A stretch of 64,000 bases of DNA from Cycas panzhihuaensis (Eukaryota > Cycadophyta), in NCBI GenBank assembly GCA_023213395.1, contig CM041465.1, forward strand, positions 251,479,741 through 251,543,740. The letters are read 5' to 3'. Made by a program: the position numbers and the translations under genes. Of the stretch, positions 35,849 to 47,800 are shown piece after piece. The notes under the pieces were generated by a model, which was not told where the DNA came from, did no database searches, and saw only the letters and a program-made list of their open reading frames with translations. Positions within the stretch are counted from its first letter, which is position 1, and each line of letters opens with the position of its first letter.

Positions 35849-37516
35849 GGCATATGTCCCCCATTCCGTAACGAATGTAGTCTTTGCTTGATCCTCTGGG
35901 GCAATCTGCACTTGATTGTACCCACTAAATCCATCGTTGAAGGAATATATCTCATTTCTCCCCACGGCTTCCAAAATATCCTCTGTAAATGGTAACGGAA
36001 GGGGATCCTTCTTCGTTACCTTATTCAATTGTCTGTAATCTACACGGACGCGTATCTTCCAATTCTTTTTGGGAACCACTACTACAGGGCTCACCCAGTC
36101 ACTGTAGTCGATCTCGTAGATATACCTTGCTTCCAACATCTTATCTAATTCTGCTTTTACTTTTTCTTTATATTTAGGATTCATACAATATGGTCTCTGC
36201 TTTACTGGTTTTGCTCCTTCCACCAAATCGATGTGATGCATTCCCATTTCTGGGGGAATACCCTTTAGGTCTTTATACAACCACGCAAATACATCACGAA
36301 ATTCCTCAAACAATTGTTGGGCCTTTGCTACTGTTTGGTTATCCCAGTAATCTCCGATTCGTATTATTTTAGGGTCCTCTTTACTTCCCACATCAATTTC
36401 AGTAGGCATATGTCCCCCATTCCGTAACGAATGTAGTCTTTGCTTGATCCTCTGGGGCAATCTGCACTTGATTGTACCCACTAAATCCATCGTTGAAGGA
36501 ATATATCTCATTTCTCCCCACGGCTTCCAAAATATCCTCTGTAAATGGTAACGGAAGGGGATCCTTCTTCGTTACCTTATTCAATTGTCTGTAATCTACA
36601 CGGACGCGTATCTTCCAATTCTTTTTGGGAACCACTACTACAGGGCTCACCCAGTCACTGTAGTCGATCTCGTAGATATACCTTGCTTCCAACATCTTAT
36701 CTAATTCTGCTTTTACTTTTTCTTTATATTTAGGATTCATACAATATGGTCTCTGCTTTACTGGTTTTGCTCCTTCCACCAAATCGATGTGATGCATTCC
36801 CATTTCTGGGGGAATACCCTTTAGGTCTTTATACAACCACGCAAATACATCACGAAATTCCTCAAACAATTGTTGGGCCTTTGCTACTGTTTGGTTATCC
36901 CAGTAATCTCCGATTCGTATTATTTTAGGGTCCTCTTTACTTCCCACATCAATTTCAGTAGGCATATGTCTCCCATTCCGTAACGAATGTAGTCTTTGCT
37001 TGATCCTCCGGGCAACTGCACTTGATTGTACCCACTAAATCCATCGTTGAAGGAATATATCTCATTTCTCCCCACGGCTTCCAAAATATCCTCTGTAAAT
37101 GGTAACGGAAGGGGATCCTTCTTCGTTACCTTATTCAATTGTCTGTAATCTACACCTGACGCCGTATCTTCCAATTCTTTTTGGGAACCACTACTACGGG
37201 CTCACCCGATCCACTGTAGTCGATCTCGTAGATATACCTTGCTTCCAACATCTTATCTAATTCTGCTTTTACTTTTTCTTTATATTTAGGATTCATACAA
37301 TATGGTCTCTGCTTTACTGGTTTTGCTCCTTCCACCAAATCGATGTGATGCATTCCCATTTCTGGGGGAATACCCTTTAGGTCTTTATACAACCACGCAA
37401 ATACATCACGAAATTCCTCAAACAATTGTTGGGCCTTTGCTACTGTTTGGTTATCCCAGTAATCTCCGATTCGTATTATTTTAGGGTCCTCTTTACTTCC
37501 CACATCAATTTCAGTA
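35849..37516 (-). repeat. 556-bp pol segment in three tandem copies (element G)
   Basis: Copies at 35849-36404, 36405-36960 and 36961-37516. Each encodes, on the minus strand, TEIDVGSKEDPKIIRIGDYW through to the reverse transcriptase palm start (RVDYRQLNKVTKKDPLPLPF, SFNDGFSGYNQVQIA). Copies one and two look identical. Copy three differs by a few clustered small indels that cancel in length. Because 556 is not a multiple of three, each junction breaks the reading frame. Confidence 0.95.
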
Positions 37517-38736
37517 GTTTTTAATTTGGTCGCTTCAATATCTCCTTTGTTTCCAATTTTATGGCCAGGGGTATCTTCTATTTTCCTTTCTCCAATATTG
37601 ACTTCCGTGAATTCCGCAGGATAATTTGGGATTTCTTCTTCTTCATCATACGTTGATTCTTCCTTCTCTCTATTCGTTGCTATAACTCCTTGTTCTAAGT
37701 TCATATTCATTTTTCTAATACTTTTCAAGATTTTATCGATATTTTTATCTTCTGACAAGTGCGTAAAAGTTTTTATAAAAGATCCCTTAAGGCTTTCCCA
37801 AGTTACATCCAAATTCTGTTCTTTTCCTAGGAACCGATCCTTTTCTACCCTTCTCAAGGTATGATAAAAGTGATTAGGCCAGGTTTCCTTTGGTATACCT
37901 AGGGATGTCCATTCTTGTTTACATTTTTGTATGTGCTCACTAGGGTTTTTGCCTACATGGAATAATGGAATGTTTAAGTGTTTGGGGTGGTCAAATCGAA
38001 GCCTAAACACAGCTTGTAACTCCTTCCAACCCTGGAGAGTGGCTTGGTGGGCTAAGTACCAATACCAAGCCATTCCCCGCAAGGTAAGTACTAGATCCTT
38101 TTGCCATTGATTCTTATCCCAATTTTCTTTCTCCATCTAGTATTCTATGCAATGGGTTAAATGAGTGGTTCCATATAATTGTTCCCCATAGAAAGGTTTA
38201 ACATGGTTTCTAATATAAGTTTTGAAGTTTGTCTCTTCTGGGATAGTTACCCTATTGCCTAGACCTGAGTCTCTAGAAGTATTTTCCGCCGGTTCCCCTT
38301 CCATTCCCTTGGATTGGGCGCCAATTGTTGGAAGGGATCGGTTGTTCGGTGGGTATACCTTTAAAGAGGATGAGGAAGGAATATTACTTCCTTCCCCCGG
38401 TTGTAATAAGGGGGGGAATAGGGAATCTACCTTAGGACCCACACCTGAGGTAGAAGGGAGGTTAAGGTTCATACTAGATACTATAGGGATATGAAAAATA
38501 CTAAGTCTATTAGGGGGGTTTTGGTCTAGGTTTATGTTAATTTCTGTGTTATCTATTGAGTTATCGTTAGTCATCATATATTCAAAAGAATCTAAATTAT
38601 CATTAATGTTTTCAGTTATACATTTAGATAATAAGTTACACCTATGAGAAGAAGAGTTTACTTCGTAAGCGTCTTGCAACAAGTAATCCACAAATCTCAT
38701 CCTATTTTCGTCGTTTAAGGAGATAAAATTTTCCAA
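37517..38736 (-). pseudogene. Second gag-like domain between protease and RT of element G
   Basis: From 38736 the frame reads MENFISLNDENRMRFVDYLL and a low-complexity region to a stop near 38137. Then from 38136 it reads LVLTLRGMAWYWYLAHQATL, GWKELQAVFRLRFDHPKHLN and HFYHTLRRVEKDRFLG, and passes directly into the third copy of the pol repeat. The L-x-G-x-A-x-x-W ... W-x-x-L-x-x-x-F-x-x-R-F pattern is the hallmark of retrotransposon gag capsids. A normal gag already lies upstream (41490-39700). Whether this is a duplicated, captured or recombined gag cannot be decided here. Confidence 0.65.
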
Positions 38737-39260
38737 AATAAGTTGGTTCTGCTTCTTGGCAGTCGATTAATTTGGTAGGTTCTTCGGCCGTATGGTAAAG
38801 ATTCTCTTCATCAAGGGAAGAGGCTGTTGTTTCACTCATGACAATTTTACTGGATCCCTCATCAGGTATCACCTCAATGGAATTCCTCCCCAACATTGGT
38901 AATATCACTTCATTTTTGCCATCTGACAAGGTGAATGTCACGTTCTTCCAGTTTTGGAGACACTGGGTCTTGTATAGCCAAGGCCTTCCTAATAAGGCTG
39001 GTTCCACAATTGTAAAGTCGATTTTCACGACAATTCCTGCCACATCCACTTTGATGTCAGCCAACTTTCCCATAGGTCGTACCAATAATTCATTGGCTAA
39101 TTTTAATGAATAGGTTGCCGCTTCCAACTTCGGGCTCCCCAAGTTTTGCCATGTTGAGGTTTCACAACTGCTCCCCCATCAACGATCACTTTCGGAAATG
39201 TTTCTCCCAATACCATCATTGTCACCATGGGATCCATGTCGAATGACGACATCACTTTCT
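38702..39260 (-). pseudogene. Element G protease region
   Basis: Around 39200 the frame reads ETFPKVIVDGGAVV, resembling the D-[GST]-G-[AS] protease site. After a frame change, LELANELLVRPMG-type sequence continues as KLADIKVDVAGIVVKIDF, EPALLGRPWLYKTQCL and LPMLGRNSIEVIPDEG, matching the later strands and the GRPWL motif of gypsy proteases. It is broken by one shift between the two parts. Confidence 0.75.
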
Positions 39261-39679
39261 TCAGACTCTTGGTAATTCCTTGTTGTAATATTCCTCCTTT
39301 AATCCAATCGATTACTTGACATAGAGGAATAGTTAATTGCAATTGTTTCACCAAATTCTCCATCAATAACAACATTCTTGGAATATCCTCCACTGGTAAT
39401 CCTTTGAATAATTCCTCCATTTGTACCATTTGGGTTTGTGTTTTTGGTTCTTCTGGTACCTTTTCTTTCTCCTTTTGTTTATTCTTTCTCACATACACAT
39501 ATTTGGTCTCGGGTTTCCCCATTGGTAACATAGTCTCTTCCTGAGCTAGTTCCTCTAACACTTGTTTTGCTTGTCGAAATCGATTTATCTCTGTCTGTGA
39601 GTTTGGATATCCCTCTTCTTCCTTCTCTTTTTGCTTCTTCTGGAGTTTTACATTTTTGCTTTTTGGTATGATTGTCATT

Positions 39680-41490
39680 AAGTTGGTGGCTTTCGCTTTT
39701 CCCTTGCAATCCTTCGTTTTGTGTTCACTAGGCCCACAATTGTTACATACGAATAGTTTTTGTTCGTATTCCCGCTTGGTTGGGCATTCGGATTTCCAAT
39801 GTCCGAATTGTAAGCATATGAGGCATCTTCCCATTGGTTGTTTCTTCCTCGAGGACTCCTGTGTACTCCTCGTTGTGTATATATTCCGAGGTGGGTTGCC
39901 TCCTCTTCCCCTACCTTGTCCTTTGTACGATTTTCCTCTTGGGTTGTAAAAACAATCCTTTGTCATATGAGTATCCACATCACATATGTGGCACCATTTG
40001 GCCCTTTGGTTCATTGCACTATTCTTCGGATTAAGTTCACACTCTTTTATTGTGTGCGAACTTTCTTCATAGATGTGGCACCATTTTTCCACTCTAAATT
40101 CATGGTCCTTCTTTTTCTTTGTCATTTCCTCCTTTATATTATTCCTTATTTTCAATCTTGCCACATCCTTCCTCAGAGCTTCTACTTCCGATTCCTCTTC
40201 TGATACTCCCATCTGGCAAACGGGTCGGTTATGCTGATTCTGTTTAATTTCCCTTATCTCCTCTTGTAATCTCAATAGGAGGGGGTCGTGTCCTCCAGCC
40301 TGAGCATCCATCTCCATCTCAAAATCGAGTGCTAAATCCTGGGCATTCTTGAATGAATTCAATGGATGTGCATGCATCATGGCTCTCAGTTTTTCATTTA
40401 ATCCTCTGACAAAATAATTTTTCATATTGTGATCTGTCACGGTCTCGTTGATCATATTGGCTGCAATGATTTTCATCCGACTGATATAGGTCAACACCGA
40501 TTCTCCGGGTCTTTATTTGATTTCCCTGAGGGCAATTTCCACTGCTTCATTACTTCAGAATTTTTGAAATCTTTCTTCAAAAGAATTTTTTATGTTGGCC
40601 CATGACTCTTTCTTGTCCAACTCCTTGTACCAGGCCAATGGTACTCCCCTCAATGTACAAGCAAATTTGGCTTTTATCTCATCTTCATCCATAATTTTCT
40701 TCACGTCAATCAAAATTTGGAACAAATATGCATGTTCAATTGCATCCGAAGTGTCGTTAAAGATCAATTTCCCAAAATCTCTGCAATCATCCATCCTAGG
40801 AGATTGTACCGGTGTCCCACCTAGTGGTGATTCTTCTTCTTTTTCCTCCTCAAGGGATTCTACTTCTCCCTCTTCACCCTTCTCTTTAGGTGGTGTGTTT
40901 GGAGTTCTTACTGCAATGCTCTCCTTTCCAAATAGGGGATTTTTGAATGGCATCTTTAGGTGTATAGGTTCTGGCACACTTGGCACTTGTACTATCAATG
41001 GTGTAACCGTTATATATGATTGATCAGACCCTTTGTCTATCGAATCCTCAAAATTTTGCCTTCTTAACTTGTTTTCCCAATCCGCCGAGGGACCTTCCTC
41101 CACCTTCTTCTCGTTATCACTTAGGTCCTTTGGGGTGCCTTCCATAGGTATACTCTCCTCCTTCCTTAGAGTGTCTTTATGTTCCTTATTCACCTTTGGT
41201 TTTTCTTCATATTCCGGGCTAAACAGGTCATCCTTGATTGGGGCTGGTGTTAGTACCATTTGTTCGCCATTGTTTCCCTCTCCTTGTTCCTGAGGTGTCT
41301 GGGCTTCGCTTGCCTCAGATTCTTCAATGGACTGTCGCTTAGTCTCATTATTCTGCGAACTTAGTCTTCTTGCCCTTCTCAGTTTTGACTCTTTTGACCA
41401 CCGTAATGCTCCCTGTCTACTTGTTTATTTCCCTTTAGGTGAAGTATCCTTTTGTGGCTCTTGCACCTTTGAAGGCCTCTTAGATGGCAT
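39680..41490 (-). pseudogene. Element G gag with four zinc-knuckle sites
   Basis: The ATG at 41488-41490 opens MPSKRPSKVQEPQKDTSPKG. An in-frame TAA at 41425-41427 stands where CAA is likely. The capsid core ends FACTLRGVPLAWYKELDKKE, SWANIKNSFEERFQKF. Two stops precede VLTYISRMKIIAANMI. Between 40080 and 39706 lie four C-x2-C-x4-H-x4-C sites: CHIYEESSHTIKEC (second cysteine lost), CHICDVDTHMTKDC, CLICLQFGHWKSEC and CNNCGPSEHKTKDC. Gypsy gags usually have one or two. A basic, glycine-rich linker (GKSYKGQGRGRGGN) separates the second and third. Confidence 0.88.
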
Positions 41491-41630
41491 TGGAAGGTCC
41501 CCTGGCTGTCGAAGGCTTAGTTACAACCTTCCATCACGACGACAACCAGGGTCCTCTGTCCTTTACACATTCCCCCTTGTGAAACTCTTGGGCCTCGTCC
41601 CTCCTCAATGGACGTAGGCAACAGAACCAA
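41491..41630 (-). promoter_or_regulatory. Element G leader, atypical primer site
   Basis: Between the 5' LTR and gag. The minus strand right after the LTR reads TTGGTTCTGTTGCCTACGTC. This does not fit initiator tRNA-Met, which the other elements here use. Its TTGG....GTTGCC frame recalls primer sites of Tat/Athila-type elements, but I cannot name the tRNA. Confidence 0.5.
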
Positions 41631-42454
41631 TGTTGACTTATAGATTTCACACCCCTTATGAGATCAATGCACTTTTCAAGGTAACATAGGTTGTAATCTA
41701 GTTTAGGATACAATCAACATAATCATCACACAGATTTATTCACCATTCCACACAGTTATGTCACAGTTTACACAGAGCAATACAGTAATCAGCACATATT
41801 CAACAATTCATCCTCATAACATACATAGAATCCACATTTCCACATAACTCTTTATCTTATTAAGCAATAGTCCTTGTACAAAAGGTGTTGGAATGCATTC
41901 CCTGTGTATTCCAGCCACATACATTGTCGCTGTCACATGCATACCCGGAAGGTATACATCAATACACGGCTTTAGGCTGTTGTCATACGTACTGGTCTCC
42001 GTACCAATGTGTGTTTGAATACTTGGCTCTCACCCTAGCCAAATGGTCCTTTTGGAAGCCCTTAAATGCGCTTTCTTTGTGCCTTTTAGCTGAAGGGTTA
42101 TGACTGTCTGTCATAACCGTATCCTTTTAGTCACAAGCATACCTTTTGCTAACCATTGGTTAATTTCCTTAACCACTATCTTAATCCATCCGTACGTACG
42201 TCTGACATCATCCCATGTATCCTTCCGTCAGGTCCTGCTATGCGTACCTTTACCGTCTTCTTGCGTTTTGTCGGAGGTACGTATCTGTGTTGCATACCTT
42301 CTCAGGTACGCACCTGTCATACGTACCCAGAATGTTGATTTCTCCAACTTTCTGCCACATGCGTACGTCCGTACGGTCTGTACCTGCACATCCAAGGTTA
42401 TACAGCCTATCTTTGGTCTTCTCATAACCCAACGTATCACAATATGCCCCAACA
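41631..42454 (-). repeat. Element G 5' LTR
   Basis: 824 bp, the partner of 30847-31681, followed on the plus strand by the TAAAT target copy. It has the same GTAC-rich middle. Confidence 0.95.
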
Positions 42455-44950
42455 TAAATCCCACTATTTAGTGTTATGCTAGTAGATGCAGAGTGCACAC
42501 ACCAATGTGTGATTAACCTGTTTAACCATCAGTTTGAGGATGAAAGAAATTGAAAATTTGAGCTAGCAGCTGAGCATTTTCCAGAGAGACTGCAAAAAAT
42601 AACTGAGAAAATGACTATCTCTATCAGAAACTATAGAGAGCGGAAGGCCATGGTGAGTCCATACATGTTGAAAAAATAACTCAATAGCTCGAGAAGCAGA
42701 GATGTTTTTTGTGCAGGGGATGAAAATTCCCATTTTGGAAAATTGACAAGTAATGGCGAAAATGCAGTTGTGGCCGCACTGAGTGGGGGTAACCCACTGA
42801 CAAAGTCCATCGAAATAGATTCTCATGGTCGATTGGGAACATGAAGTGGTTAATAGAGTCCCAGTTTCTGATTAGAGGGTTTAGATTGAAGGCATGGAAG
42901 GCGAGTAAAAATAATGTTGGAGGTACTAAAGAGCTTTGTGCATTCCAAAGTGTCCACCATATGTCAAAGAATGAGCCTTTTTGAGCAACTACTGTCGTGG
43001 AGCACCAACAAGAACACATAGACAATTAAACTTGTAGAGGAGACCATTTTTAAGATGATAATCCAAAAAAGGTTCAAGATTAGTTTGTGTGGGCTGAGAT
43101 AAATTGGTCAAGATAGGTCCAAATTCAGGATTAGAAGGAAACAAATGTTGCCATTCAAAATATGAATTGAAAGTAGTGTTTAGGAAGATGGCTAAGGTTA
43201 GGATGGGAGGATCACTGAGTAAATTGACCACTTTATTAGAAACAACTTTTTTATATTTAATCACAAGTTGAAACTATTGAATGTAAGAGGTCCATTTGAG
43301 ATGTTAATGCTCTTGGATTTTGGATTGAGAATTGAGAAATTGCAAAGGTTGGTGATTGGTATGGACAATAGTTTCATTGCCAGGGAGAAAATGTCACCAA
43401 TGATGGAGAGCTTGAACAAGGACATAAAATTCTTTGTCATAAGTAATATAATTGAGCTTGGCTTGAGAAAATGTTTTAGAATGATAAGCATAGGATGTCC
43501 TCCCTGCTTAAGAACAATGCCAAGGGAAAACTGGAAAGCATCGGTTTCTAGTTCAAAGGGTTGAGTGAGATCAAGAAGATGAAGGATAGGTGTGGTGCAT
43601 AGGGCAACTTTGAGTTTTTGAAAAGCAGTTTTTGCAGAAGAGTTTCAGACAAAACTTGTAGAATTTTTAGTAAGAATGTTGAGAGGATGTGCAATGCTAG
43701 AAAAGTGGGAAATAAATTTCCTATAAAAGTTGATAGTACAAAGAAGACTTTTGAGCTTAGTGAGAGTAGAAGGTATTGGCTAATTTTGAATGATGCAGAC
43801 CTTTTCTGGATTAACATGAACGCCATCCTCGTCAATGATGAATCCAAGATAAGAGAGATTTTTGTGCAAAGAAAAATTCATTGAATTTGGCTTTGAGTTG
43901 ATGTTGTTGTAACAAAGCCATGACAATATCGACATGATGAAGATGCTTCTCCAAATTGTTGCTACAGATCAAAATATCATCAAGATAAGCAATGACAAAT
44001 TTACCCTAGTGTAGGTGAAAAATGTCATTAATAAGTCATATGAAAGTGGAAGGAGCGTTAGTTAATCCAAAAGGCATGATTAACCATTCATAAAGGCCAT
44101 TTTGAGTCATGAAGGTTGTTTTCCAAGTGTCACGAGCTTCTACTCGAACTTGATGATACCCAAAGGCCAACTCAATTTTAGTAAAATATTTGGCTCCTTT
44201 GAGATGATCCAACAAATCGTTAATGCGTGGAAGTGAGTACTGATTTTTTATAGTGATTTTGTTAAGAGCTTTGTAATCAACACATAGACGCCATTCTTTA
44301 TCTTTTTCTGGAATGAGAATTGCAAGGGAGCCATAAGGAGAACAACTTAGTTGAATTTTACCTTCTTTAATCAATTGAGCTAGCTGTCGCTACAATTCAG
44401 CATGAGTGATAGGAGTAGTGCGATGTGGAGCTTGATTAGGAAGTGAGGAACCTAGAACAAGATCAATACAACACATATTGGAGGAAGTCCCTTAGGTTCT
44501 ACAAAGACATCAGAGTATGTATCTAAAAGAGCTTTTATTGTTTTTTGTGACATCTTAGTATAATTGTCTTTCTCTACTTGATGAATGACACAAAGTACCA
44601 TTTGCTTAGATGTGCTGGCAAGTTTGATTGCAGGATTTCTGGTGATGAGAGCTAAGTATGGAGAAGCACTAACTGTAGAAATAAGTTTATACATTTTCCC
44701 ATTTTTGTGAAGCGTATAGGTATTATGATAACCATCATACAATGCTCAATGAACGTGCTATTATGGGCATCCCAAGAGAATGTCGCTGCAATCCATAGGA
44801 GCAACATCACAATCAACTGTGTCCAAGAACGGTGGAATGGCAAAAGTGACAGTGCAAATTTTGTTGACCATTATTGTGTGACCATTAGTCGTTACTTGCC
44901 CAAGAGAATAGAGTTTAGGATGTGGCTTAGTGGGCAATTATAAAGAATCC
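42455..44950 (-). pseudogene. Element F pol: protease end, RT, RNase H, integrase core (broken)
   Basis: Leftward: the protease end (YDGYHNTYTLHKNGKMYKLI), a linker with TYSDVFVEPKGLPP, and reverse transcriptase from 44374 (GSLAILIPEKDKEWRLCVDY, NQYSLPRINDLLDHLKGAKY). Motif A reads KIELAFGYHQVRV, with glutamate for the first catalytic aspartate (codon at 44171-44173). MPFGLTNAPSTF follows. RNase H is poorly readable between 44035 and 43270. The integrase includes FDGLCQWVTPTQCGHNCIFA and HHGLPLSIVSDRDSHFLSYF. It ends at TAAAT where G is inserted. Confidence 0.85.
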
Positions 44951-45339
44951 ACTAATGTTTGTGAAATGAGATTCTTCATGCTTTAGTTATCAATAATACA
45001 AAGAGCTAAGCAATCCTTGATCTAATAATTTTGTGCGAAAAGTCATTCTCTCTGAGAAGTAGAAAATTCAGTGGTCATCAACACAAGATGCGGATCTAGA
45101 GCCTGCAAATTAGGAATGTTAATGATGCCATCCAAATCTGGTGGTGCTTGATGTTTAGTGATCAGAGTTCGTGATTTATGTTATGCTTGGCATTCAACGT
45201 TTGTATGGCCTGAACATTTATGAAAAGAACAATATTTCTTTGCATTGGCCAATCGTAGTACATTAACTATTTTGGAAGTTGAGGTAGATGCTGGAGGTGG
45301 CTGAGATCTTCGTTGTAACTTGTTTTCAGTTTTGAGGGC

Positions 45340-45915
45340 AAGTCAATAAGCAACTTTAAGTGTAGGAATCAAAAGGAGATCCATTTCAAGCCTGGATAGA
45401 AAGTTTGACGAACTCGTCGATGTATTGTTGGACAAACTGTCTGGATACTTGTCGGAGATGAAGCCAATGTGTAGTGAGCTCATCAAGATGTCCCAAAGGA
45501 TAGAATTGACTATGTATGATGTTTTTGAATTCAACTTGTGTGATAGGAGGTTGATTGCGGGAGAAATCTTGCCACCATGTTAAACCCTGTTCCGCCATAT
45601 GAACTTCAACAACCATAATTTTTTGTGCCTCTGTGAATTATTGTGTCTTGAAATAGGCTTCAAGACTTCGAAGCCACACATCTAATTTGTCTGTGTTCAT
45701 TATACCTTCAAAAAGTGGAATATTGATTTTGGCATCTAATTTGAAGGGAGGTGTTTGAATTGGAACGACTATTGGAATGGTCTGTTGTTGCAGAATCTGT
45801 TGAAACACGGTCATCATACTGGTAACCAAATTTTGTTGGAAAGTTTGAGCATCTTGTCGTTGTTCATGAAGCTCTTGTGTCAAGAGTTCAGTGATCTGTG
45901 TTTAAGACTAATCCT
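45340..45915 (-). pseudogene. Element F gag (broken)
   Basis: Gypsy capsid: QITELLTQELHEQRQDAQTF, then FKLDAKINIPLFEGIMNTDK, LDVWLRSLEAYFKTQ, a stop, and VVEVHMAEQGLTWWQDFSRN with FKNIIHSQFYPLGH and QVSRQFVQQYIDEFVKLSIQ. A zinc-site trace lies near 45200. H is inserted just upstream at ATCCT. Confidence 0.82.
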
Positions 45916-46251
45916 TGATGGAGCCGGAGGAGCAGAGCAGGACATCACGACGCTTTCATCTTGAGTACAACGGCAATTTCCGAAAGAGTGGCGGTGTTAA
46001 TAAACACCAGGGAGGTATTCCCAACCCTTATATAGAGAATTCGGGGAGGCGTCGGGCGCCATCACCCTAGCTGCACAACAATTAAGGTTAGTTTGAAAAA
46101 ATATAAAAAATAAATAGCGGTAATACGTACCTCACATGAGTGGTCGGTCCGGGCGGCTATTAAACAGCTCAAGGTGCCCTAGGGGCCCTCAAAGGTGGCT
46201 TTGAGGGGCCCTAAGCGCTCTAGTGCACAAACATTGGGATTATTCCCAACA
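45916..46251 (-). repeat. Element H 3' LTR
   Basis: 336 bp. On the minus strand it starts TGTTGGGAATAATCCCAATG and ends GGCTCCATCA. The purine tract ATGGGGGAGAA lies directly upstream in element sense. It contains a TATATAAGG core promoter candidate near 46028-46036. Confidence 0.95.
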
Positions 46252-47800
46252 TTCTCCCCCATAAGCCCAATGTGTATGACTCCTAAATCATCTCTGAACT
46301 TTTCAAACTTGATTTTTCCCAAGGCCTTTGTAAAAATATCCATTTGTTTGATCTTCGGTGCTATAATAAGTCAACTCAATCTCTTCTGCTTGTACAAGTT
46401 CCCGAATGAAGTGGTATTAAGTTTCAATGTGCTTTGTTTACGCCATGGAATACTAGATTTTTGTCATTTGAATAGCTCGATTGTCACACCAAATTCTAGT
46501 GGGCCTTGCTGCTTAATTTGAAAATCTGTAGAGTCTTCTTAACCGCATTGATTCACGTGCTCCTAACATCATGGCTTTATATTCTCGCTCACCGTGGATA
46601 AGGAAACGTATTTTGTTTCTTTGTACTCCAAGCTCACTTGATCCCATACTAAATGCATAACCAAGTAGATTTTCTATCATCAATATCACCAAATTAATCA
46701 ATCAACTGTAACCCGTTAACCGAAACTCGGATGTAGGTTTGTAGTATAGTCCAAAGTCCAAGTCCCTTTAAGGTATCGAGAGGATTCTTTTAGCAACTTG
46801 CCAATGGGATGTCTTTGGATCCTCGTGATAAATCTAGATACAACACTTACATAATATGTTATATCGTGTCGAGTAGAGGTTAAATAAAGTAGGCTACCAA
46901 TCAATTGTCTATAGTGAGTGGGATCAATCAAGTTGAGTCATCCGTCTTAGACAGTTTAATTCTAATTTCTACTGGTATTGACAATGGTTTACAGTTTGTC
47001 ATATTAAATCTTTGTAGAAGGTCTAATATATATTTACGTTGAGATATAAATATTCCTTGTTTATCTTGCCACACTTCCAATCCTAGGAAGTAGTGCATAA
47101 GACCTAAGTCTCATTTCAATTCCTTACACATAGCTTCTTTAAATTGATTTAAAAGTTGGGAGTCATTTCTGGTATAAATTAAGTCATCTACGTAAAGTCC
47201 TACGATCAATATCGAATTTCCTTTAATTTTGGTGTATAGGTTTGGATCTGCTTGAGATCTTTCAAACCCTTGATCTTTAAGATATGTGTCTATACGGGAA
47301 TACCAAGCCCTAGGTGCTTGTTTTAGACCATATAATGCTTTCTTTAACTTATACACTTTGTTTTCTTCCCCCCTGACTTCAAAACCGAGGGGTTGAGAGA
47401 CATAAATATCTTCTTGAATATAACCATTTAAAAACGCACTTTTTACGTCCATTTGGTAAACAGGCCAACCCATTTGGGCGGCTAAACTTATTATCATGCG
47501 AACTGATTCCATTCTAGCAACTGGGGCAAATGTTTCGGTATAGTCTATGCCTTCTTTTTGGGCATATCCTTTGGCAACTAAACGAGCTTTATATTTATCA
47601 ATTGATCCATCATAGTGGAACTTAGTCTTATAAACCCATTTGGTTCCAATGGCTTTCTTTCTTGGTGGTAAGTCTACAAGTTCCCAAGTGTCATTTTTAA
47701 CGATAGATTTATATTCCTCTTGCATGGCTTTTTGCCAGCACTCATGTTGATTAGCCTCACCAAAGGTTTGAGGCTCATGACTTTCAAGTAACTTACTCAT
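46252..47800 (-). pseudogene. Element H reverse transcriptase and RNase H (partly open)
   Basis: From 47800, one open frame of 229 codons holds the reverse transcriptase: [60 protein letters not shown] with the catalytic aspartate, [18 protein letters not shown] and [17 protein letters not shown] with the DD pair. After a shift, HYRQLIGSLLYLTSTRHDIT follows at 46931-46716. The RNase H part (46701-46252) is damaged, with NLLGYAFSMGSSELG only loosely matching the usual GYSDSDWAG region. Confidence 0.92.

Larger units (their letters stand above)
30847..42454 (-). mobile_element. Element G: large unusual Ty3/gypsy element, TSD TAAAT
   Basis: A minus-strand gypsy element of 11.6 kb, flanked exactly by TAAAT (30842-30846 and 42455-42459). 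LTRs are 835 and 824 bp. Order in element sense: leader, gag with four zinc-knuckle sites, protease, a second gag-like domain, reverse transcriptase with a triplicated 556-bp segment, RNase H, integrase, a post-pol frame, 3' LTR. The pol resembles the non-chromodomain branch (Athila/Tat-like); that placement is inferred from motifs such as YCMNPKYKEKVKAELDKMLE, not from a tree. Stops are fewer than in its neighbours. Confidence 0.93.

Noticed and set aside
36405-36511. Apparent start of the long G pol frame at MRYIPSTMDLVGTIKCRLPQ
   Set aside because: It is an out-of-frame reading of the second 556-bp copy at the duplication junction. The real frame resumes at TEIDVGSKED.
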